From Candidatus Thermoplasmatota archaeon (GTDB lineage: Archaea; Thermoplasmatota; SW-10-69-26; JACQPN01; JAIVGT01): a DNA stretch of 41,510 nt. This document shows, one piece after another, positions 7,441 through 15,708 of the stretch; position 1 is the stretch's first letter; each line of letters starts with the position of its first letter. The position numbers were made by a program, and so were the translations under genes. The DNA is taken from assembly GCA_035541015.1 (NCBI GenBank), contig DATLFM010000088.1, forward strand, positions 1-41,510, written 5' to 3'. The notes under the pieces were generated by a model that worked only from the letters and a program-made list of their open reading frames with translations, was not told the DNA's origin and did no database searches.

Positions 7441-7884
7441 ATGCGGAAGTGGGGTAAGCGGATCGACGGGTTCGACGAGGCGCCCTTCCCGATCCGCGCG
7501 TTTCGGGACTTCTACGTGACACCGGTCGGAGGCTTCTCGCGCGAGCTTGCGCCGGGGGAGATCGGCATCCGCGAAGAGGCCCTCTCGCAGAACACGGATC
7601 TCACGCCGTACGAGGACCTCGTCACCGTCTCGAAGGTGGACGGCGCGCACCGAATCCCGCTCTTGCTGCGCGCGCTCTTCTGCGTCGTCCCACTCACGGC
7701 GCGCACGCCCGACGCGCTCCGAAAGTCGCCCCGCGGCGAGGCCGTCATGGGGCCCATCGACGAGACGTCCGACCCGCAGCGGCAGGCGCTTGCGATCGAG
7801 GAGGGCGACCGCATCGTGCTCAACAGCGTGCAATCCTCCTTTGGCGCCACGCGCTCGCGCCTGTGGGGCGGCGTGACGCCGTAG
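7441..7884 (+). CDS. Conserved-looking protein of unknown function
   Basis: A soluble protein of 147 residues starting MRKWGKRIDGFDEAPFPIRA. It has no signal peptide, membrane helix, Cys cluster or familiar nucleotide-binding motif. The sequence is of mixed composition with normal codon use, so I take it as a real gene. I chose the ATG at 7441 because a TATA box is centred 30 bp upstream; a GTG at 7417 would add eight residues but lies almost on the TATA box. Its stop codon directly abuts the stop of the convergent prenyltransferase gene, with no base between. Function cannot be assigned. Confidence 0.6.
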   Translation: MRKWGKRIDGFDEAPFPIRAFRDFYVTPVGGFSRELAPGEIGIREEALSQNTDLTPYEDLVTVSKVDGAHRIPLLLRALFCVVPLTARTPDALRKSPRGEAVMGPIDETSDPQRQALAIEEGDRIVLNSVQSSFGATRSRLWGGVTP

Positions 7885-8919
7885 TCAAAGCAACAGCGCG
7901 CCCGTGTAGTGCGCGATGAAGATCGCCTGGCCAAGGCCAAAGGGGATTCCGGCGGCCGCGATGGCCACAAACGCGCGCCGGGTCGGCAGGCGGCCGTTCC
8001 ACGGATAGAAGCCGACGGCGTAGGCGACGGTCTCCAGGACCACAAGCGGCCAGGTCACTTCGAACACCCGCCACGTCACGACGTAGTCGAACCAGGCCGT
8101 GAGCGCGTAGAGCGCGTTTGCGGCAAGCACGAAGGCCAAGCCCAACCACCACGCGCGCACGATCCCCAAGCGCACGGCGATCGTGTCGAAGCCGTACTCG
8201 CGGTCGAAGGGCTCGTCCACCATCGTCGTCGGCACGTAGGCGCTTGCCAGGAGGAGGATCGGCTGCAGGAGGTAGGGGAAGGGGAACGCTTCCAGGGGCG
8301 CGGCAAGGCTCCAGCCTGCAAGCGTGCAAAGGACGCCGATTCCAAAGACGTTCACGAGAAGGTCGAATCCGGCGCGGCCCTTCAGGCGGAGCGGCGGCGA
8401 CGAGTACGCCCACGAAAGCGCCAGGCAAGCGGCCATGAGGGCCAGGAAGACGGGGGAGATGAGAGCCGCGAGCGCAAGGCCGGCGATTGCAAGCGCGACC
8501 GAAAGCCGCATCGCCGTGCGCGGCGACAGGAGGGCGCGCACGAGCGGCGTCTCGCTGCGCCGAGGGTTCGAGACGTCGGCGGCAAGGTCGCAGACGTCGT
8601 TGAAGAGGAGCGTGGATCCCCAGATGAGCGGACCCATGCACAGGATGGCAAAGACAAAGGCGTACTGCCCTGCGAACCAGCGTCCCGTCGCGGCGGCCAC
8701 GACGCCAAGGTCGACGCCGGTCGTGAGCGCCTGCGTCCACACGGCCTGCCACAGCGCGACGTCGGGAAACGGCTGTCGCGCGGCGATCACGTAGCCCATG
8801 TACATCGGGAAGATGCACACGAGCCAGAATTCGGGACGCAGGGAGCGCCAGACGACAAGCGCGGTGCGCGCAAGCGACGTACTCTCGTGCGCGTTGCCCC
8901 GGGCCTCGCGGAGGGTCAT
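7885..8919 (-). CDS. UbiA-family prenyltransferase
   Basis: Integral membrane prenyltransferase of 344 residues that transfers an isoprenoid chain from its diphosphate to an acceptor. The first Asp-rich motif is NDVCDLAADVSNPRR (Asn107, Asp108, Asp111, Asp115), which binds the Mg-diphosphate. The second is DEPFDREYGFDT (about residues 235-246). Eight to nine hydrophobic helices are visible. In archaea this family includes geranylgeranylglyceryl-phosphate geranylgeranyltransferase (membrane lipids) and quinone or heme prenyltransferases; I cannot choose between them. I used the ATG at 8919; a GTG at 8934 adds five residues. It diverges from the surface-protein gene at 8992 across one symmetric TATA box. 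Confidence 0.85.
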   Translation of the reverse strand: MTLREARGNAHESTSLARTALVVWRSLRPEFWLVCIFPMYMGYVIAARQPFPDVALWQAVWTQALTTGVDLGVVAAATGRWFAGQYAFVFAILCMGPLIWGSTLLFNDVCDLAADVSNPRRSETPLVRALLSPRTAMRLSVALAIAGLALAALISPVFLALMAACLALSWAYSSPPLRLKGRAGFDLLVNVFGIGVLCTLAGWSLAAPLEAFPFPYLLQPILLLASAYVPTTMVDEPFDREYGFDTIAVRLGIVRAWWLGLAFVLAANALYALTAWFDYVVTWRVFEVTWPLVVLETVAYAVGFYPWNGRLPTRRAFVAIAAAGIPFGLGQAIFIAHYTGALLL

Positions 8920-8954
8920 CGCGCGCGCGTCCACGCGCCGACACCGACCGAACG

Positions 8955-8962
8955 TTTTATAA
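8955..8962. promoter_or_regulatory. Shared TATA box of a divergent gene pair
   Basis: TTTTATAA has a symmetric TTATAA core. It is 34 bp from the ATG at 8992 (plus strand) and 24-39 bp from the two candidate prenyltransferase starts (minus strand). No other AT-rich patch exists in the gap, so it may serve both directions. Confidence 0.5.
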
Positions 8963-8991
8963 CTCCGTCGGCAAGTGCACGCACGATCGGC

Positions 8992-9636
8992 ATGCGTTCG
9001 ATCGCTCTTTGGATCGTCGCGCTACTGGCGCTCTCCTTGCTTCCGCCGCTTGCCATGGGCCAGGGGCAGCCGGTCGCTTCCGTTCACATCGTCGCGCTTC
9101 CGCCGGGGCCGCACACGATCGCGCAGGGCGGCACGCACGAGCAGCGCTTCCAGGTGAACCTGCGGTTCAACAACGTGGAGTGCGTTCAGTCGACGAGCGT
9201 GCAGGTGCTGCTCGAGGCCACAAGCCCAGGCGGACTGTCCGTGAACATCACAAGCCTGATCGAGTTCCCCGTCCCGGCGGGGGTCTACAGCAGCACGCTG
9301 CCGACGGGCGCGTACAACCGCACCGAGGATGCGACGCTGCGGGTGGACGTTCCCGAGGACGCGGTTCCCGGCCTTACGACCGTGAACGTGCGCGCCTTCA
9401 CGGAGGTTGGCTCCCAAAGCCCCTGCCCGCCCGATGGCATCCCGGCCGCCGCGCCCGACGCCAAGGCCCACACGGTGAACGTGGCCGGCGAGCCGCCCGT
9501 CAACGACGGGAACGGCAACGGAAACGACACGAACGGGAACGGCACCGCTCCGCCGCCTCCCCCGCGGACCCCAGGATTCGCGCCGCTGGCGGCGCTTGGG
9601 GTCCTTGCGGCGATCGCCCTGCGCCGTCGGCGCTAG
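8992..9636 (+). CDS. Exported surface protein with PGF-CTERM-like anchor
   Basis: 214 residues. A signal peptide (MRSIALWIVALLALSLLPPL, cleavage likely after AMG) leads into an all-beta Ig-like domain of about 140 residues with two Cys (CVQ and CPPDG) that could form a disulfide. A low-complexity Asn/Gly/Asp/Thr linker with N-glycosylation sequons follows, then a Pro run. The C-terminus is TPGFAPLAALGVLAAIALRR plus basic residues: the PGF motif, helix and Arg tail of substrates of archaeosortase. The protein is therefore predicted to be exported, probably glycosylated, and cleaved and lipid-anchored at the surface. The archaeosortase itself is not in this window. Confidence 0.8.
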   Translation: MRSIALWIVALLALSLLPPLAMGQGQPVASVHIVALPPGPHTIAQGGTHEQRFQVNLRFNNVECVQSTSVQVLLEATSPGGLSVNITSLIEFPVPAGVYSSTLPTGAYNRTEDATLRVDVPEDAVPGLTTVNVRAFTEVGSQSPCPPDGIPAAAPDAKAHTVNVAGEPPVNDGNGNGNDTNGNGTAPPPPPRTPGFAPLAALGVLAAIALRRRR

Positions 9637-9653
9637 GCGACCCGGCTGCGGTT

Positions 9654-9890
9654 CTAGCCTTGGAACTGCGTGCCGATGAAGGTCTTCGTGTCGACGACGC
9701 CGTTGATGGCCCGGACCTTGCCGACGACGATCTCGGTCACGTCGTCCGCGTCGGTCGCCTCGATCTTGAGGATGACGTCGTATTCGCCAAAGAGCCCGTA
9801 CTTCTCCTTGATCTGAGGGATCTTCTCGAGCTGCTGGTAGACGTCGTGCTCCTTGCCCGGAGCCGTCCGGATGAGGACGTAGCCGATCAT
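9654..9890 (-). CDS. Stand-alone Lrp/AsnC ligand-binding (RAM) domain protein
   Basis: 78 residues starting MIGYVLIRTAPGKEHDVYQQ. It matches the C-terminal alpha/beta ligand-binding and oligomerisation domain of Lrp/AsnC regulators (beta strand, helix, YGLFGEYDVILKIEATDADD, then the KVRAINGVVDTKT turn), without the DNA-binding half. Such single-domain proteins are common in archaea, binding amino acids or forming mixed oligomers with full-length Lrp proteins. The gene diverges from a complete Lrp regulator 145 bp away. A CTTAAG-type TATA patch lies about 34 bp before the ATG at 9890; the longer frame to 10214 is ignored for that reason. Its 3' end converges with the surface-protein gene. Confidence 0.85.
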   Translation of the reverse strand: MIGYVLIRTAPGKEHDVYQQLEKIPQIKEKYGLFGEYDVILKIEATDADDVTEIVVGKVRAINGVVDTKTFIGTQFQG

Positions 9891-9997
9891 GGCGACCAAG
9901 GAGGCGATGCAAGGTGGGAGGCTTAAGCCTATCCGGGCGATCGGATCGCCCATGCGACGGTCACACGACCGCCATTTTGGAAGCCCGTCGCGCAAAG

Positions 9998-10032
9998 GAT
10001 CGAAATCTTTATGAAACGCCGGTCGATCGAAA
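9998..10032. promoter_or_regulatory. GATCGAAA boxes flanking the Lrp TATA box
   Basis: GATCGAAA occurs at 9998-10005 and 10025-10032, on both sides of the TATA-like TTTATGAA (10008-10015), which is centred 25 bp before the ATG at 10036. The spacing of 27 bp puts the boxes on roughly the same helix face, as expected for autoregulation by an Lrp dimer of dimers. The assignment is inference. Confidence 0.4.
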
Positions 10033-10035
10033 CCC

Positions 10036-10512
10036 ATGACCGACGCGCGCACGGCCCGTCCCGTGGTCGAGCTTGACGACCTCGACACGAAGATCATCCG
10101 CTCGCTCAACAAGAACGCGCGCAAGAGCTTCCGCGACATCGCGCGGGAGCTCGAGGTTTCCCTCTCCACGGTATCGAACCGCATCCGCAGGCTCGAAGGC
10201 GAGGGCGTGATCAAGGGCTACGTCCCCGTCGTGGACGGCTCGCGCATCGGCTACGACCTCGTCGTGATCGTGGGTGTGCGCATCGCCCACGGCAAGCTCA
10301 TGGACGTGCAGCAGCGCATCGCGCGCAACCCGCACGTCTTTGGCGTTTACGACGTGACGGGCGAGTGGGACAGCATGGTGATCGCGCGCTTCCGCGATCG
10401 CGACGAGCTGAACGAGTTCATCAAGGACATGCTCGCCATGGAGCACGTGGAGCGCAGCAACACGCAGCTTGTGCTCAACACCGTCAAGGAAGAGCGGCGG
10501 GTCGTGCTGTAG
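10036..10512 (+). CDS. Lrp/AsnC family transcriptional regulator
   Basis: 158 residues with both family domains. The N-terminal winged helix (about 13-70) reads LDTKIIRSLNKNARKSFRDI, ARELEVSLSTVSNRIRRLEG, with the wing EGVIKGYVPVVDG. The C-terminal RAM domain (about 75-150) has VYDVTGEWDSMVIARFRDRD as effector-binding turn. Such proteins sense amino acids and control amino-acid and central metabolism genes in archaea. The message is likely leaderless, since the TATA box is centred 25 bp before the ATG. The divergent neighbour encodes a free RAM domain that may mix with this protein's oligomers and change its response. Confidence 0.9.
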   Translation: MTDARTARPVVELDDLDTKIIRSLNKNARKSFRDIARELEVSLSTVSNRIRRLEGEGVIKGYVPVVDGSRIGYDLVVIVGVRIAHGKLMDVQQRIARNPHVFGVYDVTGEWDSMVIARFRDRDELNEFIKDMLAMEHVERSNTQLVLNTVKEERRVVL

Positions 10513-10688
10513 GCCAAGCTTGATCCTGCCTTGGTCGCAAGGCCGTCGCGGAAGCCGCGGAGCGCGCGGCGGTGCGCCCGCGGCCGAAGGCCAAGCGTGG
10601 CGCAGAGCTCGTGATGAAGACGTGTGCTAGGCAAATGTTCAAAGATTAGAGAAGAACCTTGATCAGGGGCGTTGTCTACCGAACGCCC
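10513..10688. other. Intergenic region before the membrane-anchored regulator
   Basis: No convincing ORF. It holds an AT-rich patch, AAATGTTCAAAGATTAG (10633-10649), that probably supplies the TATA box for the regulator gene, and a repeated octamer GGCCAAGC. No hairpin terminator stands out for the upstream Lrp gene. Confidence 0.4.
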
Positions 10689-12209
10689 ATGCGCATGGGT
10701 TGCCGCGTGCGCGCAGCGCCGCTTCTTGGTCTTGTTCTGGCCGTCACGGTCCTTGGCGCCTCCGCGTCGGCGGGCGAGGTCGTCGTGACCGTGAGCGGAT
10801 CGGGCGCCCGCGCGGAGGTGGATTCCGAGGCCGGAGGCCGCGTGCAGTCCCACACGCCCGCGCCCGCGGCGCCCGCACCGCCTTCCACGCCGTCCCCGTC
10901 GCTCGCTCCGCGGCAGGCCCTCGACCGCCTTCCGCCCCCTTCGACGCCCGCGCTTCCCGTTGGCGGCGTCGTGGCGCGCGTCCTCTTGGACGTTTCGGAG
11001 ACCCTCCAGCAGTCGTCGTCGACGCTTCGGTGGTTCGTTTCCGGTTTCCCCGAAATCGGCCGGACGGTCGATCCGGCCGACCGCACGAATCCGGAACCCC
11101 CCGCCACGGGGCCCCGTCAGCTCGATCGGGTGTGGGGGCTTTGGCCCGGGGACGTCGAGGATCCCGAGGCCGGGCTTTTCGATGGCACGTTGCTGGGCGG
11201 CGCATGGGAGGGCTTGGCGCCCGACCGGGTCTGCGACGTCTTCGACATCGTCGTCCAGGAGCTTCGATCCGTCCTGGGCGGTGCGGCGGACGCCTGGCGG
11301 GACGTGTCCGTGGAATCCCTGGACGGGCGCCCGCTTCTGCTCGAAAGCACGAGCGTCCACGCGGGAATCCCGGCGGATGCTCCCACCGGACTTGCGGTCG
11401 AGGAGCTCCGTTTCGGCCAACGTTTCGAAGTGCCCGACGCGCGGCTTCCGCCGCCGGCGGAGAGTGGACTTTCCCCCGCCGCGCGCGCGCAAGCCGGCGG
11501 CCCGCTCGCGTCGCCTTTCGGCGACGGTTCCGCCTCCCGCGTTGCCACGGCCGCTGGCGTCGCCGCCCGATCCGTCGAGCGCCTGCCCGATCTCTGGCCG
11601 GCGCCCGCTCCCGCGACGCCCGCGTTCCACGCGCGCGCGAGGGAGGAAACGCCGGCTTTGTCCGTGCTGGAGCGGCCCGCGGTGGCCGCCACCGTGCTCC
11701 TCTTGGGCCTTGCGCTTCTTGGCGCAGTCCTCTACCACCGCATCCGGGCGCACCAGGCGCTCGAGCACCCGGTCCGCCGCCGCATCTTCGAGACGATCCG
11801 GGCGCGCAAGGGCGCCTCCCCCTCGGTCCTCGCTGCCGAGCTTGGCCTCCACTGGACGGCCGTGGGCTACCATCTGCGTGTGCTCGAGCGAAGCGGCATG
11901 GCGCGCTCCGTGCGTCGCGGGCGCGCCGTCGTGTTCGTGGCGGCCGGGGAGGTCGCCCACGTCGGGCAGGCCGCCGTCTCTGCGAGCAGCCGCGAGGTTC
12001 TTTGCGCCGTCGCCGCCGATCCGGGCCGGCGCCTGGCCGAGTACGCGCGGGCGCTTGGCGTGCCGCTGCCACTTCTGCACTACCACGTGCGGCGCCTCGT
12101 CGAGGCGGGCGATCTCGTCCACGTGGCGGGGCCGGGCCGCCGCAAGCGGTACGCGCCCGCGCCGGAAACGGCCGTTCCGGCGCTCCGCGGCAACGACCGG
12201 GTCGTCTGA
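10689..12209 (+). CDS. Membrane-anchored regulator: exported domain, TM helix and two winged-helix domains
   Basis: 506 residues. The signal-anchor segment VRAAPLLGLVLAVTVLGASA is followed by an exported part (about 28-325) rich in Pro and Ala at both ends with a central folded segment. One TM helix comes next (AVAATVLLLGLALLGAVLYH, about 332-351). The cytosolic part holds two winged helices: LEHPVRRRIFETIRARKGAS followed by HWTAVGYHLRVLERSGMARS, and SREVLCAVAADPGRRLAEYA followed by LPLLHYHVRRLVEAGDLVHV. This layout couples an outside signal directly to DNA binding. I start at ATG 10689; a TTG at 10659 is possible. A second protein with the same architecture lies at the right edge of the window. 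Confidence 0.75.
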   Translation: MRMGCRVRAAPLLGLVLAVTVLGASASAGEVVVTVSGSGARAEVDSEAGGRVQSHTPAPAAPAPPSTPSPSLAPRQALDRLPPPSTPALPVGGVVARVLLDVSETLQQSSSTLRWFVSGFPEIGRTVDPADRTNPEPPATGPRQLDRVWGLWPGDVEDPEAGLFDGTLLGGAWEGLAPDRVCDVFDIVVQELRSVLGGAADAWRDVSVESLDGRPLLLESTSVHAGIPADAPTGLAVEELRFGQRFEVPDARLPPPAESGLSPAARAQAGGPLASPFGDGSASRVATAAGVAARSVERLPDLWPAPAPATPAFHARAREETPALSVLERPAVAATVLLLGLALLGAVLYHRIRAHQALEHPVRRRIFETIRARKGASPSVLAAELGLHWTAVGYHLRVLERSGMARSVRRGRAVVFVAAGEVAHVGQAAVSASSREVLCAVAADPGRRLAEYARALGVPLPLLHYHVRRLVEAGDLVHVAGPGRRKRYAPAPETAVPALRGNDRVV

Positions 12210-12231
12210 ACGTCCGCGGTCCCCCAGGCGT

Positions 12232-13650
12232 CTACGAGTACCAGTGCACGTCCGCGGGACTTGCGTACAGGCGCACGCCTCCGGTCTGCCGCACGTATCC
12301 CACGTGCGAGATTCCCGCCGGCACGCCCTCGAGGCCGCCTGCGCCCACCGCCTGCGTGTCCGAGTAGACGACGTGCAGGAACCCTTGAGGGTCCACGGCC
12401 GTCTCGAAGAAGTCCCCCATGCGCCGGTCGCGCGGGTTGCGAACGCAGTCGAGCGTGAAGTCGCAGGCAAGCCCGAGGGCAAGGCCCGGCTGGATGCGGC
12501 CGCGGTGGACGATCTGCGGCGTCGCGACGACGGTGGTCACCGTCGGCGAGTCCGAGGCTGCCTCGGTCACGAAGGAGACGAACACGCGCCACTCGGATTC
12601 GAGGGTCATGGGACCCTCGGTGCCGTACCACGTCACGGCCACGCGTCCCTCGCTGCCAGCCGTGACCCAGGGCCACATCTTCTCGCCCGAGGGCACGACC
12701 GGCGCGTCGCTTACGGTGTACGGCGGCAGGAAGGCGTCGGCGTCGCGGGGAAGGACGGACAGGTAGACCTTGCGGTCGGCGAATCCCACGGCCGCCACGT
12801 ACACGTTGCCGGCCGCGTCGATGGCCGGCTCCGGCAGCGCGGCCGCGCCGACAAGCTGCGGACCGCGCGGGGAGATGCGCGTCCACGTGGCGCCGCCGTC
12901 GCGTGAGCGCTCGAGCCCGCCGCCCGAGCACCCGACGAACAGAAGGCCGTCGGCGCCGATCGACAGGTCGCCGCCGCAGCGTGCCGTGCCCACGTGGACG
13001 AAGGTGGCGCCGCCGTCCACGGAGCGCAGCACCTTGTGGCCGCCGCCGAAGTTCGAAACGAAGAAGACCTCGTCGCCGCGCGCGGCAAGCCACGGCCGAT
13101 CCTGGTCCTTGCGGGTGGGGCCGTCCTCGAGGTTGCGGCATTCCCACGTCTGCCCGTCGTCGAGGCTGCGAAGGACGCTTGCGCCCGTCTTGTAGAAGTC
13201 CGTGAAGTACGCAACGCCCTCGGCCGTGACGGCAAAGTCGGGATCGGAAAGGCCTGGCACGCAGTCGGAAAACGGCACGTTCGCAAGGCCGGGCACGTCG
13301 CCCGTCCCGCCGACGCGAGCCACGCGGGCGAAGGTCTCGCCTCCGTCGGCGGATCGCCACACGTACGACTGGCCGTTGGCGCCCGTGACGAGGTTGGGGT
13401 CGGCGCGATTGGCGTGCGTCCATCCGGGGTGCGCGGCCACGAGGATCGTGCCGGAGGGAAGGATCGCGATCACGGGCTCTCCGCCCGCGCGCTCGCGGTC
13501 CAGGATGCGCTGCGCCGTGAACGTCGGCGTCTCGTCAACGAGGGGCGCGGGCGAGGCGTGCGGGGGCTCCTCCTCCACGACGAGGGGAACGCCAAGGGCA
13601 AGCGTGGAGGCGAGCACGACGGCGACGGCGGCAAGCGAATGGATCTTCAT
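12232..13650 (-). CDS. Secreted Asp-box (BNR/sialidase-fold) beta-propeller protein
   Basis: 472 residues. An N-terminal signal peptide (MKIHSLAAVAVVLASTLALG) leads into a propeller marked by four Asp-box turns: SADGGETF (100-107), SLDDGQTW (162-169), SVDGGATF (210-217) and SRDGGATW (249-256). The sialidase Arg triad and Tyr/Glu pair are not evident, so I call it a fold relative and not a sialidase. It has no lipobox, C-terminal helix or PGF motif, so it is probably released or held by partners. I chose the ATG at 13650, in front of the signal peptide; the frame runs on to 13884. It converges with the regulator gene, with 22 bp between stops. A second Asp-box protein is encoded at 17069-18592. 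Confidence 0.78.
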   Translation of the reverse strand: MKIHSLAAVAVVLASTLALGVPLVVEEEPPHASPAPLVDETPTFTAQRILDRERAGGEPVIAILPSGTILVAAHPGWTHANRADPNLVTGANGQSYVWRSADGGETFARVARVGGTGDVPGLANVPFSDCVPGLSDPDFAVTAEGVAYFTDFYKTGASVLRSLDDGQTWECRNLEDGPTRKDQDRPWLAARGDEVFFVSNFGGGHKVLRSVDGGATFVHVGTARCGGDLSIGADGLLFVGCSGGGLERSRDGGATWTRISPRGPQLVGAAALPEPAIDAAGNVYVAAVGFADRKVYLSVLPRDADAFLPPYTVSDAPVVPSGEKMWPWVTAGSEGRVAVTWYGTEGPMTLESEWRVFVSFVTEAASDSPTVTTVVATPQIVHRGRIQPGLALGLACDFTLDCVRNPRDRRMGDFFETAVDPQGFLHVVYSDTQAVGAGGLEGVPAGISHVGYVRQTGGVRLYASPADVHWYS

Positions 13651-13748
13651 GTTCGTCGGCGCGTAAGGCGCCACCGAGGGACTTGAACACCGTCCGAGCG
13701 GATTCCAAGCCGGGCCCTCCACGGGGCGGGCAAGCCCGCGCCGACGCG

Positions 13749-15164
13749 TTAGCAGGGCCGGTCGGAGAATACGTCGCTCACGTCTCGGCCGCCGTCGGAG
13801 CGCGGAACGACGAGCGTGAGCGTGACGCGCGCGTACTCGCCCGGCTTGGACGCCCAATCGTCCTGGCGCCACGTGGCCGTCCACGTTCCCTCCGCGGGAT
13901 CGCCGGCCGTCCTTTCGCGCGCGTATGCGTTCAGGCGCGACCAGGAAGCCTCAAACTCTCGGCTCGAGACGCTGTGGGCGCTTGAGCCCCAGCGGATCGA
14001 GGCGCGGGCTTGGATCTGCGTCCCGGTGGGTCCGGCCATGGCGCCTTGCGCTTGGATCTCGACGTCGTAGTACGTTGTCTCGTAGAAGGACTCGTAATGC
14101 GAGAAGGATCGGCTGCACGACACCGAAAGGATCTGCGCGTTGGCTTGCGCCGGCGGCGGCGGGGGTGGCGGATCCCGGGCGTCAACCACGAGCGCTTCTG
14201 TCCGCTCGTTGTTCGTCTCGTCCGATTCGGCCACCGCGTCCCCCGAGTCGGCCACCGCGCGCAAGGTATGACTGCCCGCGACCGCCCGCCACGTCGCAAC
14301 GGCAGCGGCGTAGGCTCCGGGAGCCAGAGACTCGACCTCCCGCAGCCGCAGAAAGGTGCCGTCGAGCTCAAGAAGGATCGCGAAGGGGCCCGCCGGCGCC
14401 TGGCCCACGTTGTCCACGCGCGCGCCAAAGGCCACCTCGTCGCCTTCGCGCAGCGTTCCGGCCGGGTCCCAGAGGATGCGCGTGACAAGAAGGTCCGGAA
14501 GAGGCTCGCAGGGACAGCTTGGCGGCGTGTCGTTTGCCGGCCGGACCGCGAGCGTGACCGGTCCGCAGTCCTGCTTTGCGACCGAATCGACGACGCAAAC
14601 GGGGAAAACGAAGACGCCGACCTGGCGGGCGATCCCGGTCATGATCCCGTCGACGCCCACGACCACGCCCAACGGCGGCGCGCCCTCGCGGAAGGTGTCG
14701 GATTGAAAGTGGTACGGAGGAACGCCGCCTTGCCCCGTCGCCACGCGCGCGTTGCCGTCGCACGGAACGTCCACGACGCAGAAGGCGCCCACGACGGGCA
14801 GCAGCCGGGGCGGCGCGGCAACGATGGAAAGGGTGACGGCGAGGGTTTCGCTGCGCGGAGGCGTGGCGTTGTCCGTCACGGTCACGGCAAAGGCGGGAAG
14901 CACGGATCGCGTGGAGCCGGCCGCCAGCAACGACGGCGTGCCCGTGAGGTTGCACCCGGAGAGGGCGAAAGGCTCGGGAACGGCGCTGCCCGGAGCAAGC
15001 GCGCACGCATACGGCGGCTGCCCGCCTTCGATGGAAAGCGTCCGTGCGCAGGCCTGTCCTTCGAAGCATTCCAGTGCGATCGGCGTGCCGGCGACTTGGC
15101 TTGGCAGGGCGCAGCCGGCCAAGAAGAGGTTCACGACGACGGCCGCGCTCACCCACCCGCGCAT
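13749..15164 (-). CDS. Lipoprotein with Ig-like and CARDB domains
   Basis: 471 residues. A signal sequence with lipobox LAGC (Cys18) predicts lipid anchoring on the outer face of the membrane. Two Ig-like putative cell-adhesion domains follow (about 25-125 and 130-230; one contains GGVPPYHFQSDTFREGAPPL), with paired Cys. A CARDB domain comes next (about 235-345, PDLLVTRILWDPAGTLREGD and ending SDETNNERTEALVV). After a Pro run and a linker there is a beta-rich C-terminal domain of about 120 residues that I cannot name. The start at 15164 is supported by a TATA box 27 bp upstream. It diverges from the thioredoxin gene. A role in surface adhesion or as a binding scaffold is inferred. Confidence 0.75.
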   Translation of the reverse strand: MRGWVSAAVVVNLFLAGCALPSQVAGTPIALECFEGQACARTLSIEGGQPPYACALAPGSAVPEPFALSGCNLTGTPSLLAAGSTRSVLPAFAVTVTDNATPPRSETLAVTLSIVAAPPRLLPVVGAFCVVDVPCDGNARVATGQGGVPPYHFQSDTFREGAPPLGVVVGVDGIMTGIARQVGVFVFPVCVVDSVAKQDCGPVTLAVRPANDTPPSCPCEPLPDLLVTRILWDPAGTLREGDEVAFGARVDNVGQAPAGPFAILLELDGTFLRLREVESLAPGAYAAAVATWRAVAGSHTLRAVADSGDAVAESDETNNERTEALVVDARDPPPPPPPAQANAQILSVSCSRSFSHYESFYETTYYDVEIQAQGAMAGPTGTQIQARASIRWGSSAHSVSSREFEASWSRLNAYARERTAGDPAEGTWTATWRQDDWASKPGEYARVTLTLVVPRSDGGRDVSDVFSDRPC

Positions 15165-15187
15165 GGCCCGCCAGAATCCCCTTTTCG

Positions 15188-15194
15188 CATAAAG
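15188..15194 (-). promoter_or_regulatory. TATA box of the CARDB lipoprotein gene
   Basis: On the minus strand this reads CTTTATG, centred 27 bp before the ATG at 15164; a leaderless transcript is likely. Confidence 0.55.
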
Positions 15195-15224
15195 GGTTCG
15201 TGAGGGTCGGCCGGGCCCTCTGCC

Positions 15225-15230
15225 TTTACA
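15225..15230 (+). promoter_or_regulatory. TATA box of the thioredoxin gene
   Basis: TTTACA is centred 25 bp before the GTG at 15253 and supports that unusual start codon. Confidence 0.5.
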
Positions 15231-15252
15231 AGAGTGGCGGCGATTTCCCCTC

Positions 15253-15666
15253 GTGGACGACACGGGGACCGATCCGGAGCTGGAGGCGATCCGCGAGCGG
15301 CTGCGACGAAGCCTCGCCGGCCAGGCCGCGTCTCCCCCGGCCGACGGTGAGATCGTTCATCTCACGGACGCCACCTTCGACGCCACCGTGTCGCGGCCGG
15401 GCGTCGTGGTCGTCGACTTTTGGGCCGATTGGTGCATGCCGTGCCGCGCGATGGAGCCCGCCTACAAGGCGGCTGCGAAGGAGTTTGCCGGTCTCGCCAC
15501 GTTTGCCAAGCTGCACGTGGACCAGAATCCGATCACGGCGTCGGCGTGGGAGATCCGAAGCATTCCCACGGTCCTCGTCTTCAAGGACGGAAAAGCCGTG
15601 GACGGGCTGCTTGGCGCCGTTCCCAAGGCGGAGATCGTCGAGCGCGTGCGCCGCTTCGCGCGCTGA
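15253..15666 (+). CDS. Thioredoxin-family protein with WCMPC active site
   Basis: 137 residues, cytosolic: no signal peptide. After an acidic N-terminal extension of about 30 residues the thioredoxin fold runs from IVHLTDATFDATVSRPGVVV. The redox centre is Cys61-Met-Pro-Cys64 in FWADWCMPC, where the classical protein has Gly-Pro; Met in place of Gly should shift redox potential or partner choice. The cis-proline is Pro105 in SIPTVLVF. The N-terminal extension and the GTG start are unusual, but the TATA box 25 bp upstream supports them. It diverges from a lipoprotein gene containing several paired Cys. A role in disulfide chemistry for those exported proteins would need an export path, so a general cytosolic reductase is the safer reading. 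Confidence 0.9.
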   Translation: MDDTGTDPELEAIRERLRRSLAGQAASPPADGEIVHLTDATFDATVSRPGVVVVDFWADWCMPCRAMEPAYKAAAKEFAGLATFAKLHVDQNPITASAWEIRSIPTVLVFKDGKAVDGLLGAVPKAEIVERVRRFAR

Positions 15667-15687
15667 CGCGATCGATGGAATGGGAGG

Positions 15688-15704
15688 GGGGACCCGATGT
15701 CCCC
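15688..15704 (+). terminator. GC-rich hairpin after the thioredoxin gene
   Basis: GGGGAC and GTCCCC pair around a 5-nt loop, 21 nt after the thioredoxin stop. No T tract follows, so termination is inferred. Confidence 0.35.
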
Positions 15705-15708
15705 ACCA

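Noticed and set aside
13658-13690. tRNA-like tail on the minus strand (GTTCAAGTCCCTCGGTGGCG)
   Set aside because: The T-loop-like TTCAAGT looks suggestive, but the flanking T stem does not pair fully and no matching 5' acceptor strand or anticodon stem is found. It more likely supplies a weak TATA patch for the propeller gene.
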